NCBI RefSeq assembly: GCF_000590925.1
Contig: NZ_CP004372.1
Coordinates: 444,001-508,000 of the forward strand
Direction of reading: 5' to 3'
DNA from: Roseibacterium elongatum DSM 19469
GTDB taxonomy: Bacteria; Pseudomonadota; Alphaproteobacteria; Rhodobacterales; Rhodobacteraceae
Length of the DNA stretch: 64,000 bases
The notes beneath the pieces were generated by a model, which saw nothing but the letters and a program-made list of their open reading frames with translations, was not told the origin of the DNA and ran no database searches. The translations under genes and the position numbers were made by a program. How positions within the stretch are numbered: the stretch's first letter is position 1; each line of letters begins with the position of its first letter. Shown here in pieces: positions 34,581-44,579 of the stretch.

Positions 34581-36116
34581 TCAGACACGGTCGCCCTGCG
34601 ACATCCGCTGGAGAAATCGCTCGGCGCTGTCGAGCGTGGCCTGACGCTTGTCATCCGACATGCGCGACCAGGTGCGATACATCTGGGCCATGCGGGGGTT
34701 CTTGCCGAACCGGTCGCGGTGGCGGTGCAGGAAGCCCCAGTAGAGGTAGTTGAAGGGGCAGCCCCCCTCGCCCGTCTTGACGGCGACATCGTAGCGGCAG
34801 GATTTGCAGTAGTTCGACATCTTGTTGATGTAGTTCCCGCCCGAGACGTAGGGTTTCGACCCGACGATGCCGCCATCGGCGAACTGGCTCATCCCGATCA
34901 CGTTCGGGGCCTCGACCCATTCATAGGCATCGGCATAGACGGCCAGATACCATTCATGCACCTGATGCGGGTCGATCCCGGCAAGCAGCGCGAAATTGCC
35001 CGTCACCATCAGGCGCTGGATGTGGTGGGCATAGGCCTCGTCCCGCGTCTGCTCGACCGCCTTGGCGACACAGAGCATGTCGGTCTGCGCATCCCAGTAG
35101 AACCCAGGCAGCTTGCGCTGGTGGTTCAGCCAGTTCTTGCGCGTGTAGTCGGGGCCTTCACGGAAATAGATGCCGCGCATGTATTCGCGCCAGCCGATGA
35201 TCTGGCGGATGAACCCCTCGACCGCGTTGAGCGGCGCGTCGCCCTTGGCGTAGGCGTCGGCCGCCGCATCGCAGATTTCTTGCCATGTCAGCAGGCCCGC
35301 GTTCAGGTACATCGAGATGACCGAGTGGTAGAGGAACCGGTTCTCGGCAAGCATCGCATCCTGGAAGTCGCCGAAATCGGGCAGCGCGTTGCGGATGAAA
35401 TGCGAGAGCGCCTGCCGTGCCTGCCCCCGGTCGGTGGCGAACCAGAAGGGGCGCAGCTCTCCAAAATTGTTATCGAAACGGCGCTCGACCAGGTCCAGAA
35501 CCTCCTCGACGGTGTCGTCGGAGGTGAACTGCATCGGGCCGCCGAAGGTGATCTTGTCGGGCGCTGGTTTGCGGTTATCGTGGTCGTAATTCCACTTGCC
35601 GCCCTCGGGCTTGTCGCCGTCCATCAAGAGGCCGGTCTTGCGCCGCATCTCGCGGTAGAACCACTCCATCCTGAGGTCCTTGCGGCCTTCGGCCCACTCT
35701 TCGAACTCGCCATGCGAGGCGAGGAAGCGCGTGTCGGGGAACTGGTGGACGGGGATGGGGCACTCTTCCAGCGCGGCGATCAGGCGAAACTCGCCCGGCT
35801 CGGTGGCCAACACCTCCTTGGCGCCGATCCCTTCGGCATGGCGCAGAAGCTCGCCGGGGATGGAGCCGGTATTCTGCGCATCATCAAGGCGCGTGTATTC
35901 GACCCGCCAGCCGTCATCGCGCAGTTGCGCCGCGAATTTGCGCATGGCGGCGAAGAGAAAGGCGATCTTTTTGGGGTGGTGCGGGACGTAAGAGGCCTCG
36001 TCCGCGACCTCGGCCATCACGACCACGTCGCGAGATTTATCCGCCTCGGCCAGGGCGGACAGCTCGGGCGAAAGCTGGTCGCCCAGCACAAGGATCAGGC
36101 GGGGGGTGTCGCTCAC
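34581..36116 (-). CDS. Cryptochrome/photolyase, iron-sulfur bacterial type (CryB/PhrB)
   Basis: 511 residues. FAD enzyme of the FeS-BCP class, which repairs (6-4) photoproducts and/or senses blue light. The class-defining Cys ligands of the [4Fe-4S] cluster are seen: one in DMLCVAKAV near residue 347, then CKSC near 440 and GGCPFNYLYW near 455. The FAD-site segment GFIRQIIGWREYMRG and GNFALLAGIDPHQVHEWY fit. Its N-terminal domain, which can bind a lumazine antenna, starts LILVLGDQLSPEL. The start codon overlaps the SDR gene stop by 4 bases, so the two are translationally coupled. Confidence 0.92.
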   Translation of the reverse strand: MSDTPRLILVLGDQLSPELSALAEADKSRDVVVMAEVADEASYVPHHPKKIAFLFAAMRKFAAQLRDDGWRVEYTRLDDAQNTGSIPGELLRHAEGIGAKEVLATEPGEFRLIAALEECPIPVHQFPDTRFLASHGEFEEWAEGRKDLRMEWFYREMRRKTGLLMDGDKPEGGKWNYDHDNRKPAPDKITFGGPMQFTSDDTVEEVLDLVERRFDNNFGELRPFWFATDRGQARQALSHFIRNALPDFGDFQDAMLAENRFLYHSVISMYLNAGLLTWQEICDAAADAYAKGDAPLNAVEGFIRQIIGWREYMRGIYFREGPDYTRKNWLNHQRKLPGFYWDAQTDMLCVAKAVEQTRDEAYAHHIQRLMVTGNFALLAGIDPHQVHEWYLAVYADAYEWVEAPNVIGMSQFADGGIVGSKPYVSGGNYINKMSNYCKSCRYDVAVKTGEGGCPFNYLYWGFLHRHRDRFGKNPRMAQMYRTWSRMSDDKRQATLDSAERFLQRMSQGDRV

Positions 36117-36778
36117 CAGACGATCTCCTTGCCGGCATAGTCGTAGAACCCGCCGGACTGGTCCCGGGTCAGCCGCTCCATCACATCGCAGAGATTTCGC
36201 GCGGCCTCTTCGGGCGCCAGCTTGCCGTGCTTGGGATCGTAGCCTTGGGTGAAGGGCGTGGCGACGGTGCCGGGGTGCAGCGCGGCCACGATCGCGTCGC
36301 GGTGCGAGCGTTTCAGTTCGATCGCGGCGCCATGCACGATCTGGTTCAACGCGGCCTTGGACGCGCGGTAGGAATGCCAGCCGCCGATCCGGTTGTCGCC
36401 GATGGAGCCGACGCGCGCGGTCAGGACCCCCGTGACCGAGCGGCCCTGTTTCGGCAGAAGCCGCGGCAAGTATGACAGCAGATGCGCCACGCCGACGGTG
36501 TTGACGGCAAAGACGCGGGCCATCTCGGCGGGGTCTATGGCCGACAGTTGTTTTTCGGGCGATACGCCCTCGGGCGCCAGGATGCCGACCGAAACGAACA
36601 CGGTCTGGAACGACCCCTCGAGCCCCCCCATCACGCGCGCGACCGCGGCCGGGTCGGTCACGTCCAACCCGTTCTCCGAGCGCGACAGGGCCGTGACATG
36701 ACCACCGCGGGCGCGCATTTCATCCGACATCGCGCGGCCGATCCCGCCCGAGGCACCTATCACGAGAGCATCAATCAT
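36113..36778 (-). CDS. SDR-family oxidoreductase
   Basis: 221 residues. Classical short-chain dehydrogenase fold: cofactor motif VIGASGGIGRAM near residues 6-17, and active-site YRASK (Tyr-Lys) preceded by a Ser in ARVGSIGDNRIGG. Lacks the longer C-terminal substrate lobe, like the CsgA-type short SDRs that often sit beside FeS-BCP photolyases in Rhodobacterales. Substrate unknown. The 4-base overlap with the photolyase gene indicates an operon. Confidence 0.88.
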   Translation of the reverse strand: MIDALVIGASGGIGRAMSDEMRARGGHVTALSRSENGLDVTDPAAVARVMGGLEGSFQTVFVSVGILAPEGVSPEKQLSAIDPAEMARVFAVNTVGVAHLLSYLPRLLPKQGRSVTGVLTARVGSIGDNRIGGWHSYRASKAALNQIVHGAAIELKRSHRDAIVAALHPGTVATPFTQGYDPKHGKLAPEEAARNLCDVMERLTRDQSGGFYDYAGKEIVW

Positions 36779-36887
36779 GGCCGGTCAGGTAAGGCGGCCG
36801 GCGGGCACGTCCAGTCGCTCGGCAGGTCAAATGCGTTGACCTTCATTTGGGGTTTTCAACGGCGGCGGGATGCGTATTCTCCACCCC

Positions 36888-36974
36888 ATGATCATGCAGG
36901 CCCATACGACGACCCTCGCCGCGCCCCGCGCGCGGCTCGCCCTGCTTGGCCTGCTTCTCCTTAGCCGCCTCTGA
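36888..36974 (+). CDS. Leu-rich leader peptide upstream of leuA
   Basis: 28 codons: MIMQAHTTTLAAPRARLALL, then GLLLLSRL and a TGA at 36972. Nine of the 28 residues are Leu, with a cluster of six among the last ten codons. It lies 74 bases before leuA. A small Leu-rich frame directly in front of a leucine-biosynthesis gene is the hallmark of ribosome-mediated attenuation. No good Shine-Dalgarno is seen, so the mRNA may start very near the ATG. Confidence 0.8.
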   Translation: MIMQAHTTTLAAPRARLALLGLLLLSRL

Positions 36975-37000
36975 GCGTGCCATTCGGCGCGACCGCTCAG
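36971..37000 (+). promoter_or_regulatory. Hairpin overlapping the leader-peptide stop
   Basis: CTGAGCG (36971-36977) pairs with CGCTCAG (36994-37000); the 5' arm includes the leader's stop codon. A ribosome stalled on the Leu run or released at the stop would affect this stem. It has no T-run, so it is either an anti-terminator-type stem or acts with a structure not obvious by eye. Confidence 0.5.
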
Positions 37001-37048
37001 GGGAGGGACAGCGCCGGAGACATGCACTCAGCTAAGGAAATCCAGACA

Positions 37049-38611
37049 ATGACCGACAAGAACCGTGTCCTGATCTTCGACACCACCCTGCGCGATGGCG
37101 AACAGTCGCCCGGCGCAACGATGAGCCATGACGAGAAACTGGAGATCGCCGCCCTGCTCGACGAGATGGGCGTCGACATCATCGAGGCCGGCTTTCCCAT
37201 TGCCTCGGAGGGCGATTTCGCAGCCGTGTCCGAGATCGCCGGACTGGCGAAATCCGCCACGATCTGCGGCCTTGCACGCGCCAATTTCAAGGATATCGAC
37301 CGCTGCTGGGAGGCGGTGAAACACGCGAAATCCCCGCGCATCCATACCTTCATCGGCACCTCGCCGCAGCACCGGGCCATCCCGAATCTCAGCATGGACG
37401 AGATGGCCGATCGCATCCACGACACGGTCACCCATGCCCGCAACCTCTGCGACAACGTGCAGTGGTCGCCGATGGATGCTACACGGACCGAGTGGGATTA
37501 TCTGCGTCGCGTCGTCGAGATCGCGATCAAGGCGGGCGCCACCACGATCAACATCCCCGACACGGTGGGCTACACCGCCCCGCGTGAAAGCGCCGATCTG
37601 ATCCGCCGCCTGATCGCCGAGGTGCCCGGCGCGGACGAGGTGGTTTTCGCCACCCATTGCCACAATGACCTGGGCATGGCGACGGCCAACGCGCTGGCTG
37701 CGGTCGAGGGCGGCGCGCGGCAGATCGAATGCACGATCAACGGTCTGGGCGAACGCGCGGGCAACACCGCGCTGGAAGAGGTGGTGATGGCGATACGCGT
37801 GCGGGGTGACATCATGCCGTTCACCACCGGCATCGACACCACCAAGATCATGCATATCTCGCGCCGCGTCAGCACGGTGTCGGGGTTCAACGTGCAGCCC
37901 AACAAGGCCATCGTCGGCAAGAACGCCTTTGCACACGAATCCGGCATCCACCAGGACGGGATGCTGAAATCGGCCGACACGTTCGAGATCATGCGCCCCG
38001 AGGATGTGGGCCTGGCCGGCACCTCGCTGCCGCTGGGCAAGCATTCGGGCCGCGCTGCGCTGCGTGCGAAGCTGAAGGATCTGGGCTTCGACATGGTGGA
38101 CAACCAGCTCAACGACCTGTTCGTGCGGTTCAAGGCGCTGGCCGACCGCAAGAAAGAGGTCTTTGACGACGATCTGATCGCGCTGGTCACCGATGCCGCC
38201 GCCGCCGATCAGGCCGATCACCTCGAGCTGAAATTCCTGCGCGTCATCTGCGGCACCGAGGCCCCGCAATCGGCCGATCTGACCCTGCGCGTGGGCAGCG
38301 AGGACAAGCAGGTGACCGCCAAGGGCGACGGGCCGGTGGATGCGGCCTTCAACGCGGTCAAGGCGCTCTACCCCCACAGCGCAAGGCTGCAGGTCTACCA
38401 GGTGCATGCCGTTACCGAAGGCACCGATGCCCAGGCCACCGTCTCGGTCCGCATGGAGGAAGAGGGCCGCATCGCCACGGGCCAGTCCGCCGATACCGAC
38501 ACCGTGGTGGCCAGCGTCAAGGCCTATGTGAACGCGCTCAACCGCCTGAAGGTGCGCCGCGAAAAGCTGGGCTCGGACGTCAAGGAAGTCTCCTACAAGG
38601 ACGTTGGCTGA
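37049..38611 (+). CDS. leuA: 2-isopropylmalate synthase
   Basis: 520 residues from the ATG at 37049 (MTDKNRVLIFDTTLRDGEQS). It condenses 2-ketoisovalerate and acetyl-CoA, the first committed step of leucine synthesis. Catalytic DTTLRDGEQSPG, metal-site FATHCHNDLGMATAN and the GKNAFAHESGIHQDG segment are all present. The C-terminal ~130 residues form the leucine-sensing regulatory domain (VTAKGDGPVDAAFNAVKAL). Regulation: allosteric by leucine, and probably attenuation through the Leu-rich leader upstream. Confidence 0.96.
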   Translation: MTDKNRVLIFDTTLRDGEQSPGATMSHDEKLEIAALLDEMGVDIIEAGFPIASEGDFAAVSEIAGLAKSATICGLARANFKDIDRCWEAVKHAKSPRIHTFIGTSPQHRAIPNLSMDEMADRIHDTVTHARNLCDNVQWSPMDATRTEWDYLRRVVEIAIKAGATTINIPDTVGYTAPRESADLIRRLIAEVPGADEVVFATHCHNDLGMATANALAAVEGGARQIECTINGLGERAGNTALEEVVMAIRVRGDIMPFTTGIDTTKIMHISRRVSTVSGFNVQPNKAIVGKNAFAHESGIHQDGMLKSADTFEIMRPEDVGLAGTSLPLGKHSGRAALRAKLKDLGFDMVDNQLNDLFVRFKALADRKKEVFDDDLIALVTDAAAADQADHLELKFLRVICGTEAPQSADLTLRVGSEDKQVTAKGDGPVDAAFNAVKALYPHSARLQVYQVHAVTEGTDAQATVSVRMEEEGRIATGQSADTDTVVASVKAYVNALNRLKVRREKLGSDVKEVSYKDVG

Positions 38612-38620
38612 GACAGGAAA

Positions 38621-38665
38621 CCGAAAAACTCGAGTTTTTCGGACAGGAAAACTCGAGTTTTCCTG
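38621..38665. repeat. Two adjacent 22-bp perfect palindromes after leuA
   Basis: Both have the same core AAAACTCGAGTTTT, flanked by CCGA/TCGG in the first (38621-38642) and by CAGG/CCTG in the second (38644-38665), with one base between. Both stems are perfect for 11 base pairs. Their position right after the leuA stop fits termination, but the T-runs are inside the stem arms rather than after the hairpin, so the function could differ. Confidence 0.8.
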
Positions 38666-38790
38666 CAGTTCCCCTTTAACACCCCGTTCGGCCCAAAGTG
38701 GCGAAAACGCGCTGATTGCGCGCGCCACGCCCCCTTGCCGCGCGGGGGGCACGGCGTCTATATGCGACTCTCTATCGGGCGGCCTGCTGA

Positions 38791-39870
<1,080 letters not shown>

Positions 39871-39917
39871 CGTCCTTTCCTGCGGCGGATGCCGCAAGGC
39901 GCATCTGAGGGAGCGCC

Positions 39918-40865
39918 ATGGCACGCGAACGCTATGACAGTTACGGCCGGCCGGTGCGTCGCCTGGTTCTGGCGGTGCTCATCCTGCTGTTGATCGCGCT
40001 GGTTCTGGTCTGGCGCATCGACAATCCGCGCGTCGAACGCATCCGCGCCGCGATCACCGACCGCGTCGTGCCCAACATGGAATGGGCCATGTCGCCGATC
40101 ACCGGCATGGGCCGCATGCTGGACGAATTCCAGAGCTATTCGCGCCTGTTCGAACAGAACCAGCAGTTGCGCCGCGACCTTCAGCAGATGCGCGCGTGGC
40201 GCGAAGCGGCCTTGCAACTGGAGCAGGAGAACGCCCGCCTGCTCGATCTCAACCGGGTGCAATTGAACCCGGAACTGACCTTTGTCACCGGCATCGTCCT
40301 GGCCGATTCCGGCAGCCCCTTTCGCCGGTCGGTCCTGCTGAATGTCGGCGCCCGCGACGGCATTCTGGATGGTTGGGCGACGATGGACGGCCTTGGCGTC
40401 GTCGGCCGAATCTCAGGCGTGGGCGAGCGCACGGCGCGGGTCTTGCTGCTGACCGATTCGAACAGCCGTATCCCGGTGACGATCCAGCCGTCCGGGCAAC
40501 AGGCGCTCTTGATGGGCGACAATTCGCAAACCCCGCTGCTGGATTTCCTCGAAGCGCCCGAAGACATCAATGCCGGCGACCGCATCATCACATCGGGCGA
40601 TGGCGGGCTGTTTCCCCCCGGCCTGTTGGTGGGACAGGTGATCGTCACCTCCGACCGACGCCTGCGCGCGCGACTGGCCGCCGACCTGGCGCGCCTGCGG
40701 TTTCTGCGCGTGATGCGCAGCCATCCCGGCACGGCACTGGATGACCCCGGCGACCTGATCGGCCCGCCCTGGCCCCTGCCCGGCCAGGCGACCGAGGCCG
40801 CAGAGCGCCTGGTGATCGATCCTGAATCCGTCGCCGCCGAAGACGGCGCAGGGGTGTCGCAATGA
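39918..40865 (+). CDS. mreC: Rod-shape-determining protein MreC
   Basis: 315 residues. One N-terminal membrane helix (LVLAVLILLLIALVLVW, ~15-33), then a coiled coil (EQNQQLRRDLQQMRAWREAA, about residues 75-110), then the periplasmic double beta-barrel domain that contacts PBP2 (VLLNVGARDGILDGWATMD, GDRIITSGDGGLFPPGLLVG). The stop overlaps mreD by 4 bases. The C-terminal ~40 residues are Pro/Ala/Glu-rich. Confidence 0.93.
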   Translation: MARERYDSYGRPVRRLVLAVLILLLIALVLVWRIDNPRVERIRAAITDRVVPNMEWAMSPITGMGRMLDEFQSYSRLFEQNQQLRRDLQQMRAWREAALQLEQENARLLDLNRVQLNPELTFVTGIVLADSGSPFRRSVLLNVGARDGILDGWATMDGLGVVGRISGVGERTARVLLLTDSNSRIPVTIQPSGQQALLMGDNSQTPLLDFLEAPEDINAGDRIITSGDGGLFPPGLLVGQVIVTSDRRLRARLAADLARLRFLRVMRSHPGTALDDPGDLIGPPWPLPGQATEAAERLVIDPESVAAEDGAGVSQ

Positions 40866-41392
40866 GTGCGGCCACCTCGGCGCGTCATATCTGGGCCTAT
40901 CGCGTGATCTTTCTTGCGTTGTGCGGGGCGATCGTGATCGGGCGGCTCTTGCCGCTGGGACTGGCCGATACGGGCCTGCCCGGCCCTGACCTGTTGGTGG
41001 CACTGACCTTTGCCTGGCTTATCCGGCAGCCGGCGGTGGTGCCGATCCTGTCGATTCTGATGGTGTTTCTTTTGGCGGATTTTCTGCTACAGCGGCCGCC
41101 GGGCCTGTGGACCCTGATGGTGATCCTCGGCTCGGAAAGCCTGCGTCGACGACGCCTGCAAATGACCGAGTTTCCGTTCCTCGTGGAATGGTCGGCCATT
41201 GGCGGCACGGTCTTTGCCATGGTGGTGGTCGAACGCCTTATCCTGTGGGTCCTGATGGTGGATCTCGACCCGCTTGGCCTGACGCTGGCTCACGCAATCG
41301 TAACCGTTGCGATCTACCCGTTGGTCGTGGCGATCTCGAAATATCTGTTCGGTTTGCGTAAACTCGGCCCGGCCGAGCTTGAACCGCTCTGA
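40862..41392 (+). CDS. mreD: Rod-shape-determining protein MreD
   Basis: 176 residues, very hydrophobic with about five membrane helices (VIFLALCGAIVIGRLLPLGL, VVPILSILMVFLLADFLL, and others). Its place between mreC and mrdA is the main support for the name, as MreD sequences are poorly conserved; the segment PGPDLLVALTFAWLIRQP is typical of alphaproteobacterial MreD. An integral part of the elongasome in the inner membrane. Confidence 0.88.
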   Translation: MSAATSARHIWAYRVIFLALCGAIVIGRLLPLGLADTGLPGPDLLVALTFAWLIRQPAVVPILSILMVFLLADFLLQRPPGLWTLMVILGSESLRRRRLQMTEFPFLVEWSAIGGTVFAMVVVERLILWVLMVDLDPLGLTLAHAIVTVAIYPLVVAISKYLFGLRKLGPAELEPL

Positions 41393-41411
41393 CTGTCGGG
41401 GGGCACCGCCC

Positions 41412-43385
41412 ATGAAACGCACCCAAGGCGAGATGGAATTCAGCGCCCGCACCATCGGGCGCCGCAGTGTCGTTCTGGGCGGCCTTTTCGTGGCGACGGG
41501 CGGGATCCTGGCCGCGCGCATGCGACATCTTCAGGTCGAGCGTGCCGATGACTTCCGCCTGCTGGCCGAAGAGAACCGGATCAACATCCGCCTGCTTCCC
41601 CCGGCCCGTGGCCTGATTTTCGACCGCTCGGGCGTGCTGCTGGCGGGCAACGAACAGAATTACCGCATCACGCTGGTGCGCGAGGATGCTGGCGACGTGG
41701 ACGCCGTGCTGGCGGAACTGGGGCGCGTCGTGAACCTCGATCTCGTGGCGCTGGAACGGGCCCGCGAGGAAATCTCCCGCCGCCCGCCATTCGTGCCGGT
41801 GACGGTCGCCGACCGGCTGAGTTGGGAAGAGCTGTCCTCGGTCGCGGTGAACGCCCCGGCCCTGCCCGGCGTGAACCCCGAGGTCGGCCTGAGCCGCGTC
41901 TACCCGATGGGCGCTGATTTCGCCCATGTGGTCGGCTATGTCGGCCCGGTCAGCGATTACTATCTCGATCAGACCGGGGACACCGACCCGGTGCTGCAGA
42001 TCCCAGATTTCCAGGTCGGCCGCTACAATGTCGAGGCGCGGCTGGAGCAACCCCTGCGCGGCAGCGCGGGCAGCCGGCGGGTCGAGGTGAATGCCGGCGG
42101 CCGCGTCATGCGCGAGTTGGACCGCGACCCGGCCACGCCGGGTTCGGACGTGCAACTGACCATCGATGCGGGGCTGCAGAACTATGTCGAGGCGCGGCTG
42201 TCGGACCAGAGCGCCGGTGCCGTGGTCATGGACTGCCAGACGGGCGAGGTTCTGGCCGTGGCCTCGGCCCCGACCTTCGACCCCAACCTGTTCGTGCGCG
42301 GCATCTCGACCACGCAATGGCGCGGCCTGAACGAGGACCCCTATCGCCCGCTGGCCAACAAGGCGACGCAGGGCCTTTACCCGCCCGGATCGACCTACAA
42401 GATGATCGTCGCCCTGGCCGGGCTCGAGGCCGGTGTGCTGGACCCCGATGAAACGGTGACCTGCACCGGCAGCATCGAGCTTGGCAACCGCCGTTTCCAT
42501 TGCTGGAAGCGCGGCGGCCACGGCCGTGTCAATCTGATCGAAAGCCTCTCGCAAAGCTGCGATGTCTTCTACTACGACCTTGCGCAACGCGTCGGGATCG
42601 AGGCGATCTCGGCCATGGCGGTGCGGCTCGGGTGCGGCATCCGCCACGATCTGCCCCTGTCCGGCATCGCCGAGGGGCTGGCCCCCACCATGGCCTGGAA
42701 ACGCGCCAACCGCGGCGCCGACTGGGTGGTGGGCGATACGTTGAATGCCTCGATCGGGCAGGGTTTCGTCTTGACGTCGCCCCTGCAACTGGCGGTGATG
42801 ACGGCGCGCCTGGCCACGGGGCGGGCCATCACGCCCTGGTTGGTCCGGTCGATCGACGGTGTTCCCGAACCGCGCCCCGAGGCGGCCGATCTGGGCCTGT
42901 CGGCTGAGAACCTGGCGCTCATCCATCGCGGCATGTGGGCGGCCACCAACGACCGGCGCGGCACCGCCTTTGGCAGCCGCGTGATGGAAGACGCCTACGC
43001 GGTCGCCGGCAAGACCGGAACCAGCCAGGTCCGCAACATTACGGCCGCCGAACGCGCCGCGGGCGTGATCGCGAACGAAGACCTGCCCTGGGAACGCCGC
43101 GACCACGCCCTTTACGTGGGCTATGCCCCCTCCGAAACGCCGCGCTATGCCGTCTCGGTGGTGGTGGAACATGGCGGCGGCGGGGCCGCCGTCGCCGCGC
43201 CCATCGCCCGCGATATCCTGCTGCGCGCGCAGGTCGGTGACGTGCCGCCACCCGCGCTTTACCCCGTCAGCCAGCGCCGCGAGATCGAGGAGATGCACCG
43301 CCGCCTGCCGATCCTGCCCGAGCCGCCGCGCCCCTCGGGCCGCGAGGCGACACGCCGCACGCCGCCCCAAGGGGATCGCGCATGA
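41412..43385 (+). CDS. mrdA: Penicillin-binding protein 2
   Basis: 657 residues from the ATG at 41412 (MKRTQGEMEFSARTIGRRS). Class B transpeptidase that cross-links lateral-wall peptidoglycan with RodA. A short N-terminal anchor helix (~20-36) is followed by the pedestal domain and the transpeptidase. Active-site motifs: STYK with nucleophile Ser327, SCD in SLSQSCDVFYY, and KTG with Lys534 in VAGKTGTSQ. The last ~60 residues are Arg/Pro-rich. It overlaps rodA by 4 bases. Confidence 0.95.
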   Translation: MKRTQGEMEFSARTIGRRSVVLGGLFVATGGILAARMRHLQVERADDFRLLAEENRINIRLLPPARGLIFDRSGVLLAGNEQNYRITLVREDAGDVDAVLAELGRVVNLDLVALERAREEISRRPPFVPVTVADRLSWEELSSVAVNAPALPGVNPEVGLSRVYPMGADFAHVVGYVGPVSDYYLDQTGDTDPVLQIPDFQVGRYNVEARLEQPLRGSAGSRRVEVNAGGRVMRELDRDPATPGSDVQLTIDAGLQNYVEARLSDQSAGAVVMDCQTGEVLAVASAPTFDPNLFVRGISTTQWRGLNEDPYRPLANKATQGLYPPGSTYKMIVALAGLEAGVLDPDETVTCTGSIELGNRRFHCWKRGGHGRVNLIESLSQSCDVFYYDLAQRVGIEAISAMAVRLGCGIRHDLPLSGIAEGLAPTMAWKRANRGADWVVGDTLNASIGQGFVLTSPLQLAVMTARLATGRAITPWLVRSIDGVPEPRPEAADLGLSAENLALIHRGMWAATNDRRGTAFGSRVMEDAYAVAGKTGTSQVRNITAAERAAGVIANEDLPWERRDHALYVGYAPSETPRYAVSVVVEHGGGGAAVAAPIARDILLRAQVGDVPPPALYPVSQRREIEEMHRRLPILPEPPRPSGREATRRTPPQGDRA

Positions 43386-44522
43386 GCTTTCTGGAATACA
43401 ACGTCAAATCCACGCCGACGGGCTGGCGCAAGATCCTGCACCTGAACTGGGCGCTGATCCTGCTGTTGACCACTGTGGCCAGCGTCGGGTTTCTGATGCT
43501 CTACTCGGTTGCGGGCGGCTCGATGACGCCTTGGGCCGAACCCCAGATGCAGCGCTTCGGCCTTGGGCTGGTCGCCATGATCGCGGTGGCGATGGTGCCG
43601 ATCTGGTTCTGGCGCAACATGTCGGGCGTGGCCTTTGGCCTGTCGATCCTGCTGCTGCTCTATGTCGAGTTCTTCGGGACGGTCGGCATGGGCGCACAAC
43701 GCTGGATCGACCTGGGGTTCATGCGCCTGCAACCCTCGGAACTGACCAAGATCACCCTCGTGATGATCCTTGCGGCCTATTACGACTGGCTCGATCTCGA
43801 CAAGGTCTCGCGCCCCGTCTACGTCGCCCTGCCCTTGGTGCTGATCGCCGTGCCCACATATCTGACGCTGCGACAGCCCGATCTCGGCACGGCGCTGCTT
43901 TTGTTGATGGGTGGGGGCGCGGTCATGTTCATCGCCGGCGTCCACTGGGCCTATTTCGCGGTGGTGATCGCGGCCGGGGCGGGGGCGGTCGGGGCTGTCT
44001 TTGCCTCGCGCGGGACCTCGTGGCAGCTGTTGCAGGATTACCAGTACCGGCGCATCGACACCTTTCTTGATCCGACATCCGACCCGCTCGGCGCGGGCTA
44101 TCACATCACGCAAAGCCAGATCGCGCTCGGGTCGGGCGGCTGGACGGGGCGCGGCTTCATGGAAGGTACGCAATCACGCCTGAATTTCCTGCCCGAGAAG
44201 CATACCGATTTCATCTTCACCACACTGGCCGAGGAGTTCGGCTTTGTCGGCGCGGCCTCTCTCCTGTTGCTCTACATCCTCATTCTGGCCTTCTGCATTG
44301 TGACCGCGATCACGGCGCGCGACCGCTACGCCTCGTTGTTGGTCATGGGCATCGCTGTGGTCCTTTTTTCTCTATTTCGCGATCAACATGGCCATGGTCA
44401 TGGGGCTGGCGCCGGTGGTTGGTGTACCACTCCCCCTCGTCAGTTACGGCGGGTCGGCGATGCTGGTGCTGATGGCGGCCTTCGGCCTGGTGCAATCGGC
44501 CCATGTCCATCGCCCCCGCTAG
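43382..44522 (+). CDS. rodA: Peptidoglycan glycosyltransferase RodA (frame break in T6 run)
   Basis: SEDS-family glycosyltransferase with about ten membrane helices, partner of PBP2. The frame is intact up to VMGIAVVLF, then breaks at the six-T run 44364-44369. With five T the protein continues LYFAINMAMVMGLAPVVGVP and LPLVSYGGSAMLVLMAAFGL, the signature C-terminal region of SEDS proteins, ending at TAG 44520-44522. Other motifs: GAQRWIDLGFMRLQPSEL and LPEKHTDFIFTTLAEEFGF with the catalytic Asp. Most likely a homopolymer error. Confidence 0.92.
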
Positions 44523-44579
44523 ACGCGATCACGAGGCGCTGCTAGCCCTCGGGCCAACCCTCGCCCCAAGGAGATCGCC

